This document shows positions 1 to 6,260 of a stretch of 17,336 bases of DNA, piece by piece; the first letter of the stretch is position 1; every line of letters starts with the position of its first letter. The position numbers and the translations under genes are program-made. The notes beneath the pieces were generated by a model that searched no databases, had not been told where the DNA came from, and saw nothing but the letters and a program-made list of their open reading frames with translations. The stretch comes from Pseudobdellovibrionaceae bacterium. Its GTDB lineage: Bacteria > Bdellovibrionota > Bdellovibrionia > Bdellovibrionales > JAMPXM01. Where the stretch lies: the NCBI GenBank assembly GCA_913776405.1, contig CAJYOV010000598.1:1-17336 (forward strand), read 5' to 3'.

Positions 1-1013
1 AGCCAGGTCCGCAGTACCACACGCTCGGCACAAAAATGGCAGAGCTCGCAGGCAAAAATTCTCGCTTGAAGCACTGTTGGTTTGCGACTTGCGGAACGAT
101 GGCAAACGAGAACGCGTTGAAGCTCGCACGTCAAAAGCATACGCCGGCGAAGTTTATCGTCGCGATGGAAAACGCATTTGCGGGTCGCTCGACAATGATG
201 GCCGAAGTGACTGATAACCCGGCTTATCGCCAGGGCCTTCCTCGCTACGAAGAAGTGCTTCGCGTCCCATTCTACGACGCGAAAACTCCAGGCAGTTCTG
301 AGCGCGCTCTTTCAAAACTAAAAGAACATTTTGCGAACCATCCGAAAAACATTTCGACGTTCGTGTTTGAACCAATGTTGGGTGAAGGTGGCTTCAGACC
401 GGCTCCACGTGAGTACTTTGTTCCGATGCTTGAATTCGTTCGTGAGCAAAAAGCCGCAATCTGGCTCGATGAAGTTCAGACGTTCATGAGAACGGGTGAG
501 CTTTTCGCGTTTGAAAAACTGGGTCTCGGCGAATACGTCGACCTCAGCACGATTGCAAAAACGCTTCAAACGGGCGCAACACTCTTCACCGAAGAGTACA
601 ATCCGCAGCCAGGTTTAATCGCCGGCACATTCTCGGGCTCATCTTCATCGCTTGCAGCGGGCGAAGAAATTCTCCGTATCATGACGGAAGACGGCTACTT
701 CGGTCCGAACGGCAAGGTTGAAAAGATCCATAAAGACTTCGTTGCGATGCTGAACCGCTTGAACGAAACGACCTGCAAAGGTCTTCTGCAAGATGCGGGC
801 GGCCTCGGCTTGATGGTTGCCGTCACACCTCTTGATGGCTCGAAAGATGCGGTCACGAAATTGCTCTTCCAGCTCTTTAAAAACGGAATGATCGCGTTTA
901 ACTGCGGTCGTGACCCGTATCGACTTCGCTTCTTGATCCCTGCGGTTATGGAGCAAAAAGACATCGATCTTGCAGGCAAGATCCTCGAGAAGTCGATTCA
1001 AGAGTTGGCTTAA
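1..1013 (+). CDS. Class III (PLP) aminotransferase, AstC/ArgD-like, 5'-truncated by window
   Basis: A pyridoxal-phosphate fold-type I transaminase. The frame is already open at base 3, so the first ATG at 36 is probably internal and the N-terminus lies outside the window. Numbering from that ATG: a GTMANENALKLAR segment (20-32) matches the 'G(T/S)EANEAALKLAR' PLP-phosphate region. FEPMLGEGG (121-129) matches the family 'EPxxGEGG'. The motif LDEVQT carries D145, which should contact the pyridine nitrogen. STIAKTLQTG carries K175, the expected Schiff-base lysine. GTFSGSS supplies the conserved Thr, and the C-terminus is the small domain. The stretch after DEVQT is FMRTG rather than the usual GFGRTG. 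Context next to AstA- and AstD-like genes suggests N-succinylornithine (AstC-type) as substrate. N-acetylornithine, GABA or lysine transaminase activity cannot be excluded. The family call is firm; the substrate is inference. Confidence 0.9.
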   Translation, partial: PGPQYHTLGTKMAELAGKNSRLKHCWFATCGTMANENALKLARQKHTPAKFIVAMENAFAGRSTMMAEVTDNPAYRQGLPRYEEVLRVPFYDAKTPGSSERALSKLKEHFANHPKNISTFVFEPMLGEGGFRPAPREYFVPMLEFVREQKAAIWLDEVQTFMRTGELFAFEKLGLGEYVDLSTIAKTLQTGATLFTEEYNPQPGLIAGTFSGSSSSLAAGEEILRIMTEDGYFGPNGKVEKIHKDFVAMLNRLNETTCKGLLQDAGGLGLMVAVTPLDGSKDAVTKLLFQLFKNGMIAFNCGRDPYRLRFLIPAVMEQKDIDLAGKILEKSIQELA

Positions 1014-1049
1014 CTGCGAGCGATAAAATCTTGTCGCCCCGGAGCGGTG

Positions 1050-2435
1050 ATGGACTTCTTAGAGGCTTGTCGAAAATTTATTGAGCTCGATTCGACACCC
1101 CAAATGGGTTCGCTTGAGCTCGCAAATTTTGCGGCGTCGCTTTGTCGTGAAGCGGGACTTCATGTCGAGCTTCAACTCGAAAACGTAAATGGGATCGAGC
1201 AAGCGAATGTCATCGCGCGGCCCCATGAAGCGCGACCTGAAAAAGAGATTCTTTTACAGACCCATCTTGATACGTGCGACCCTGGCGCTTACGCGCTTTG
1301 GACAAAGACTGGCGCTAATCCCTTCAATGCCTCGATCTACAGAGATGCGCAGGCGGGCGAGCGCCTTTACGGATTGGGTGCCGCAAATACCAAACTCGAT
1401 TTTCTCTGCAAGCTTGAAGCTGTAAAAGAACTTTTGAGTTCGGGCGTAACTCTCAAAACACCGCCCGTCCTTGTTGGCACATTCGGCGAAGAGACCGGAA
1501 TGCATGGCGCGGTTAAGCTCATTCGCAAAAAGAAAATCTCAGCCGCGATGGCGCTCGTAGGTGAGCCGACAGATCTTCAACTTGTTTGTGCAGGGAAAGG
1601 GTTTGCAGGCGTTGAGATTGAGGTGCCATTTTCAGACGAAGAAAAATCCCTTCGCGCCGAGCATGATCTGAGCGATGGCTCAAGCACGCAGAGCCGTCTC
1701 TTCAAAGGGAAGGCTGCGCATTCGTCGGCTCCAGAGGCTGGCGAAAACGCGATTCTCAAGATGATCGAATATCTGACGAAACTGCCTGAAGGAATCGTCA
1801 TGATGGAGATGGAAGGCGGCGTGAGCTTCAACACGATCCCGTCTCACGCGATGCTCGAGTTCGACATGGTCGGCGCGGTTCGCGAAACGATCGGCGTGAA
1901 AATCGCGAAAATCGTGTCGGCGATTCGCAATGTCGAACACCAATTTGAGGCTTACCCCGATCCGGAATTTTCACCGTCAATTCCAACTCTCAATATCGGG
2001 CTCGTCCGTACCTACGAAGACTTCGTAAAACTCAGCGGCTGCTGTCGTCTGCCGCCTTCGGTCAGTAACGAAGTTTATGAAAAGTGGATGGAGGGCTTGC
2101 GTGAAGCGTGCGACCAAGTGGGCGCCGTTTTCCGTGTCACGGACTATAAGCAGCCGTTTCGCACCCCTTCCGACCATCCGTTAGTTCAAATCTGCCTCGA
2201 AGAACGCGCGAAGCTTCAGTCAAAGAGCGCTACGGACGCGTCGCAGATGGCTCTTCAAGCGCAATCAGTCGCAAACGAAGCCAATGTGTTTAGCCGTTTC
2301 GGTATTCCATGCGTCGTAGTCGGTCCGGGGCAGGGTGTCGGCAATTCCCACGCACCGAATGAGCATGTGAGAATCGAGCAATTACACGACGCCACTCGGT
2401 TCTACCGTGGTGTCCTCGAAAGAGTGTGTTTATGA
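1050..2435 (+). CDS. M20-family zinc amidohydrolase (ArgE/DapE-like), candidate N-acyl-glutamate/ornithine deacylase
   Basis: Dinuclear metal hydrolase of the M20 family, 461 aa, which normally removes an N-acyl group from an amino acid. ATG 1050 is preferred to GTG 1047 because a GGAG at 1041-1044 then has normal 5-nt spacing. Visible motifs: THLDT with H72 (metal) and D74; GTFGEETG with E147 (catalytic base) and E148 (metal); VGEPT with E172 (metal); KAAHSSAPEAGENAI of the dimerisation lid, with H224; and GNSHAPNEHV with H434 (metal). The E148-E172 spacing equals that recalled for E. coli ArgE. The bridging-Asp motif (ADMKG in ArgE) reads AANTKLD here, so N113 replaces Asp. There is also an extra segment between H72 and N113. 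The gene lies 36 bp after the aminotransferase and overlaps the AstA-like gene by 4 nt, so it may serve as a non-orthologous AstE (succinylglutamate desuccinylase). The M20 family is certain; the substrate is inference. Confidence 0.88.
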   Translation: MDFLEACRKFIELDSTPQMGSLELANFAASLCREAGLHVELQLENVNGIEQANVIARPHEARPEKEILLQTHLDTCDPGAYALWTKTGANPFNASIYRDAQAGERLYGLGAANTKLDFLCKLEAVKELLSSGVTLKTPPVLVGTFGEETGMHGAVKLIRKKKISAAMALVGEPTDLQLVCAGKGFAGVEIEVPFSDEEKSLRAEHDLSDGSSTQSRLFKGKAAHSSAPEAGENAILKMIEYLTKLPEGIVMMEMEGGVSFNTIPSHAMLEFDMVGAVRETIGVKIAKIVSAIRNVEHQFEAYPDPEFSPSIPTLNIGLVRTYEDFVKLSGCCRLPPSVSNEVYEKWMEGLREACDQVGAVFRVTDYKQPFRTPSDHPLVQICLEERAKLQSKSATDASQMALQAQSVANEANVFSRFGIPCVVVGPGQGVGNSHAPNEHVRIEQLHDATRFYRGVLERVCL

Positions 2436-3448
2436 ATTTCATTCTGAGAAGCGTGAGAACAACAGACTTGAAGAGCCTTCAGGGCTTGGCAAGTCAGTTC
2501 AATCTGCTGAACTTGCCTGCCGATCGTAAAAGTCTGACAGAGAAGATCGAGCGATCGGTCGCCTCTTTTGCCGGCGAGATTCCTAAGAACAAAGCCGAAT
2601 ATCTTTTTGTCGTCGAAGACCCAGAACAACAGATGATCGTTGGTTCGTCTCTGATCATGGCGAAGCACGGTACGGAAGACATTCCTCATACCTACTTCAA
2701 AGTGATTCGGAAGAATCGTTTCTCGGATGATCTTGGAATCGGGTTTATCCACCAAGTTCTTCAGTTCCGCGAAGATACAGACGGCCCTACGGAAATCGGC
2801 GGTCTTCTTGTCGATCGGGCGTATCGCCGTCGTCCTGAAAAGTTAGGCCGTCAAATTTCGATGGTGCGGTTTCTCTACATGGGCATGTATCCGCAAGATT
2901 TTGAGACCCGCGTCCTGTGCGAACTAACGCCGCCTCTCGGTGACGGTGGTCGCAGCGAATTCTGGGAAGCCCTTGGTCGCCGCTTCACCGGGCTTCCGTA
3001 TCAAGAAGCTGATATCCTGAGCCAACAACATCGCGAGTTCATTTCGAGCCTTTTTCCAGAGCAGGATATTTATCTCGCACTTCTCGATGCGAAAGCGCGT
3101 TTGGTTGTGGGCCGAGTTGGAGACGAGACATTGCCTGCGCAGCATTTGTTAGAATCGATCGGCTTTACCTACTTAAACGAAGTAGACCCGTTCGACGGCG
3201 GCCCTCACTACGGTGCAAATCTTGCTGACATCACGATTGTGAAAAACGGTCAGTGGGGCTCGATCGTGTCGGCTGACAAAGCGAACTTCAGTAAGCGAGG
3301 GCTCGTGGGTGTTCGACGAGATGGCGAGTTCCGAGCGATCTCATCTGCTTACGAGCTGGGTCCCGATCAAACAATTACGCTTCCATCCGTAGCCGCAAAA
3401 GTACTCGAAGCGGAAGCGGGCGAAAAATATTTCTTCTCTCCGGTCTAA
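2432..3448 (+). CDS. astA: Divergent arginine/ornithine N-succinyltransferase (AstA family)
   Basis: AstA transfers succinyl from succinyl-CoA to the alpha-amino group of arginine (or ornithine in some relatives), the first step of the AST pathway. The 338-aa length is close to the E. coli 344. It is recognised by the N-terminus ILRSVRTTDLKSLQGLA, a LPADRKSLTEKIERSV segment, FWEALGRRF (about 177-185) matching FWQSLGKRF, and DPFDGGPHYGANLADI matching the family (D/I)FDGGPTLECDID. ATG 2432 is chosen over GTG 2426: it gives an ATGA overlap with the M20 stop and places GAAAGAG about 7 nt upstream. Identity to E. coli AstA is clearly low. The segment VVGRVGDETLPAQ aligns without gaps to the E. coli VIGQVHPQTAPAR, putting G230 where I recall the proton-donor His229. 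H238 lies eight residues later. The acceptor or acyl donor may therefore differ from classical AstA. Confidence 0.82.
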   Translation: MNFILRSVRTTDLKSLQGLASQFNLLNLPADRKSLTEKIERSVASFAGEIPKNKAEYLFVVEDPEQQMIVGSSLIMAKHGTEDIPHTYFKVIRKNRFSDDLGIGFIHQVLQFREDTDGPTEIGGLLVDRAYRRRPEKLGRQISMVRFLYMGMYPQDFETRVLCELTPPLGDGGRSEFWEALGRRFTGLPYQEADILSQQHREFISSLFPEQDIYLALLDAKARLVVGRVGDETLPAQHLLESIGFTYLNEVDPFDGGPHYGANLADITIVKNGQWGSIVSADKANFSKRGLVGVRRDGEFRAISSAYELGPDQTITLPSVAAKVLEAEAGEKYFFSPV

Positions 3449-3473
3449 TACGTTCAGGAAGGATTTGAACGAG

Positions 3474-4988
3474 ATGAGCGACTTAAAACCAATTCCGTTC
3501 TTAGGCGATTACATCGACGGCAAGTTCGTTCTACCGGAACGTGCCGACGGCGAATTTAAAAACGTCTCTCCAGCCGATTTCAAAGATGAAATCATGACGC
3601 TTCAGTATCGCTACGATCACGTCTCGCGCGCGACCGCGGCTGCGAAAAAAGCGTTTATTCCTTGGGCGCGTCTGCCTCAAGAAACGCGAAACGGCTATCT
3701 TCGTAGACTGAAAGAGCTCTACATCTCACACACGAACGAACTTGCGGAATCGATTGCTCGAGATACGGGAAAGCCGTTTTGGGAAGCGACAACCGAAGTG
3801 AAGTCGATGATTAACAAAATCGACATTACGCTCGATTTCTCGATGAAGCTTGTTCAAGACGAGCGCATTGAAAACGCACTTCCAGGAGTTGACGGCTATG
3901 TCCGTCACAAACCTCGGGGTGTGATGGCTGTGCTTGGCCCCTTCAATTTCCCGGGGCATTTGCCGAACGGTCACATCATTCCAGCACTTGCGACTGGAAA
4001 CACGGTCGTCTTCAAACCGTCTGAAGCAACTCCAGCTGTCGCTCAGGTGATGGCGCAAATCTTCCACGAAGCGCAACTGCCACCCGGCGTTTTCAACGTC
4101 GTTCAAGGGTTGATCGAAACGGGTAAACGTCTCACCGCAGATGAAAACGTCGACGGTATTCTCTTTACCGGCTCTTACGAAACGGGCCAGAAGATCAAGC
4201 AAGCGACCTTCGAGCACCATTGGAAATTGCTCGCGCTCGAAATGGGCGGAAAGAACGCAACGATCGTTTGGGATGATGCCGATATCAATAAGGCTATCTA
4301 CGAATCCGTCATCGGATCGTTCGTATCGGCCGGTCAACGCTGTTCGTGCACGAGCCGCATCATCTTGCATCCGAAGATTGCGGATCAGTTTATTCAAAAA
4401 TTCTACGACACGGCTAAGAAGCTTTCGATCGGATACTGGAAAGACAATCCGTTCATGGGCCCTTTGATCAACGCAGACGCGGTTGAAAAATACCTGCGGT
4501 TCCAAGAGATTGCCCAGCGAGAAGGTGCGGAGCGTTTGATGCGCGGAAAAGCTCTTGAGCTCGATCGCAACGGCACTTACGTCACCCCGAGCATCTGTCT
4601 CGTCAAAGAATTCAAGCCAGAGTCGGTTTACCAAAAATCAGAAATCTTCGGGCCAAACGTCGCCATCTATCAAACGGATGACTTCGAGCATGCGGTGAAG
4701 ATCAACGATTCGACGGGCTTCGGTCTTGTGACTTCGCTGTTCTCGAAAAATAAAGAGCTCTACGACGATCTCCTCCTGCGCGCTCGTACCGGCCTCGTGA
4801 ATTGGAACCGCACTACCAACGGTGCCAGCTCTCGCCTTCCATTCGGCGGTATCGGCAAATCCGGTAACGATCGTGCGACGGCTCACTATGCCGTTCAGTA
4901 CTGCACGATTCCGGTTTCATCACTCGAGGATCAAGGTGCGTTCGATGTTAAATCTCAACTTCCAGGCGTGAACTACGAGCCATTATGA
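3474..4988 (+). CDS. astD: N-succinylglutamate 5-semialdehyde dehydrogenase (AstD), ALDH superfamily
   Basis: NAD(P)-dependent aldehyde dehydrogenase of 504 aa (E. coli AstD about 492) that oxidises N-succinylglutamate semialdehyde to N-succinylglutamate. ATG 3474 is chosen over TTG 3465 because the AGGAAGGA at 3456-3463 is well spaced only for the ATG. The N-terminal GDYIDGKFV, the segment GPFNFPGHLPNGHIIPALATGN with N158, LLALEMGGKNA with general-base E256, and SAGQRCSCTSR with nucleophile C290 are all intact. The second cofactor Glu is in SEIFGPNV, and the C-terminal LPFGGIGKSGNDR is also present. The LALEMGG wording and the FNFPGHLPNGH segment are closer to AstD than to betaine- or proline-linked ALDHs. 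The gene follows astA by 25 bp and overlaps mltG by 4 nt. This is the most confidently named enzyme of the cluster. Confidence 0.93.
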   Translation: MSDLKPIPFLGDYIDGKFVLPERADGEFKNVSPADFKDEIMTLQYRYDHVSRATAAAKKAFIPWARLPQETRNGYLRRLKELYISHTNELAESIARDTGKPFWEATTEVKSMINKIDITLDFSMKLVQDERIENALPGVDGYVRHKPRGVMAVLGPFNFPGHLPNGHIIPALATGNTVVFKPSEATPAVAQVMAQIFHEAQLPPGVFNVVQGLIETGKRLTADENVDGILFTGSYETGQKIKQATFEHHWKLLALEMGGKNATIVWDDADINKAIYESVIGSFVSAGQRCSCTSRIILHPKIADQFIQKFYDTAKKLSIGYWKDNPFMGPLINADAVEKYLRFQEIAQREGAERLMRGKALELDRNGTYVTPSICLVKEFKPESVYQKSEIFGPNVAIYQTDDFEHAVKINDSTGFGLVTSLFSKNKELYDDLLLRARTGLVNWNRTTNGASSRLPFGGIGKSGNDRATAHYAVQYCTIPVSSLEDQGAFDVKSQLPGVNYEPL

Positions 4989-6106
4989 GAACACTCTTTC
5001 GATTCGTTTTAGTCCTTCTTGTTTTGGGCGCAATCGTCGCAGGTGCTGTGGGCTACACGGCCTATTCTTTTTTGAATAAGCCTGCTTCCGACTCGGGTGA
5101 AACGGCTGTTTTTGAAGTTCGCCCAGGCGAATCTTTCAAAACGATTTCGGCACGTCTCGAACAAGAAGGTCTCGTCTCGAACGCGCGTTACTTGCAGCTC
5201 TACGGGCGCTTCATCAACGTGGGATCGAGCGTTCGCATAGGCGAGTACGCGATTCCAAGAAACGCAAAACCCCATGAAGTCGTTTCGATCATTACATCTG
5301 GAAAGAGCATCGAGTATCCCGTGGCCGTTCCGGAAGGTTACAACATCTTTGAGATCGCTGACATCGTTCAGAAAAAAGGGATTACCTCGAAAGAAGAGTT
5401 CTTAGCGATCGTTCGTGATAAAGCGTTAATCAGAGAGCTCTTGGGTGAGGACCTGCCGAGTCTCGAAGGCTACTTGTTTCCTGAGACTTACAACATCACG
5501 AAGTTCACAGGCGCTCGCGGCCTCGTGAAAATGATGGTCGGCCGATTTAAAGAGAATTACGCAAAAGTCGTGGCGCTTGGCGGTCTCGCCAAACAGATGC
5601 CGAGAAAAAATCTCGTGACCTTGGCAAGCATCATCGAGAAAGAAACGGGAGCACCCGAAGAGCGCCCTCTGATCTCGTCGGTGTTTCATAACCGCATGCG
5701 AATCAACATGAAGCTTCAAACGGACCCGACCGTGATTTACGGAATTTGGGAGCAATCAGGCGTTTGGGATCGCAATATCTCGAAGCAAGATTTGCTTACG
5801 CCAAATCGCTACAACACCTACTCGTTTACGGGTCTTCCTTACGGCGCCATCGCAAATCCAGGCTTTGAGGCTCTTAAAGCTGCGGCTTTCCCAGCCACGT
5901 CTGATTACCTGTTCTTTGTGAGTAAAAACGATGGGACCCATGTGTTCTCGAAAGATCTGGCAAGCCACATCAAAGGCGTGCGTGACTACCAGCTAAATGC
6001 GAAAGCTCGCGAAGGGAAGTCATGGCGTGACCTCCAGAAGCGAAACACGGTAGTGCCGAGCTCTTCTGCCTCGCCAAATGTCGCGCCCAAAGCGGGTTCG
6101 AACTAA
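4985..6106 (+). CDS. mltG: Endolytic murein transglycosylase MltG (YceG-like)
   Basis: Inner-membrane lytic transglycosylase that cleaves nascent glycan strands and ends their elongation. The protein has 373 aa. One N-terminal membrane helix (about residues 4-28, FRFVLVLLVLGAIVAGAVGY) leaves the rest periplasmic. The YceG domain runs from about 40 to 345, with a LysM-like part in its first half. The active-site signature LASIIEKETG is at 213-222; E218 or E220 is the catalytic Glu equivalent to that of E. coli MltG. The diagnostic LQTDPTVIYG follows at 244-253, and NRYNTYSFTGLPYGAIANPG is the conserved C-terminal block. The last 25 residues are a Ser/Pro/Ala tail. The start ATG 4985 overlaps the astD stop (ATGA), so translation is probably coupled to the catabolic genes. 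No pabC, tmk or holB neighbours, as seen in enterobacteria, are present. Confidence 0.95.
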   Translation: MRTLFRFVLVLLVLGAIVAGAVGYTAYSFLNKPASDSGETAVFEVRPGESFKTISARLEQEGLVSNARYLQLYGRFINVGSSVRIGEYAIPRNAKPHEVVSIITSGKSIEYPVAVPEGYNIFEIADIVQKKGITSKEEFLAIVRDKALIRELLGEDLPSLEGYLFPETYNITKFTGARGLVKMMVGRFKENYAKVVALGGLAKQMPRKNLVTLASIIEKETGAPEERPLISSVFHNRMRINMKLQTDPTVIYGIWEQSGVWDRNISKQDLLTPNRYNTYSFTGLPYGAIANPGFEALKAAAFPATSDYLFFVSKNDGTHVFSKDLASHIKGVRDYQLNAKAREGKSWRDLQKRNTVVPSSSASPNVAPKAGSN

Positions 6107-6260
6107 TCAGATCTGAATGGGACGGGGCTATAGGTTCTACGCAGACGGTGGCTCGACCAAAATTGAGAACTTTCAACGGCCTAACCTAAATCAAATTTTT
6201 AGTGCCTCTCGTCTGAGAAGATGTAAGTTGCGACGACACCCTATGACGGCAGGAATCTCG
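6107..6260 (+). other. mltG to glycosidase-like gene spacer; possible promoter region
   Basis: A 154-bp spacer. It carries an AT-rich stretch at 6185-6201 and a TTGAGA at 6163-6168, which could be a -35 box. A weak CTAAAT lies 17 bp further on, matching TATAAT at only three positions. No T-tailed hairpin follows the mltG stop; TCAGATCTGA at 6107-6116 is a short palindrome without a U-run. The spacer probably contains the promoter of the exported gene, but its exact position cannot be set. Confidence 0.3.

Noticed and set aside
645..1001. A 118-codon minus-strand open frame inside the aminotransferase gene.
   Set aside because: The sense frame has full class III motifs; the antisense product has no recognisable domain or start signal.
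3726..4634. A 302-codon open frame antisense to astD.
   Set aside because: It lies wholly inside a well-supported aldehyde dehydrogenase gene, has no family motif, and its length is explained by codon bias of the sense strand.
6107..6116. TCAGATCTGA palindrome after mltG as a terminator.
   Set aside because: The arms are too short, there is no loop and no U-tract follows.
6117..6260. N-terminal extension of the glycosidase-like protein from ATG 6117.
   Set aside because: It would bury the signal peptide behind 48 basic and polar residues. ATG 6261 has a proper ribosome-binding site.
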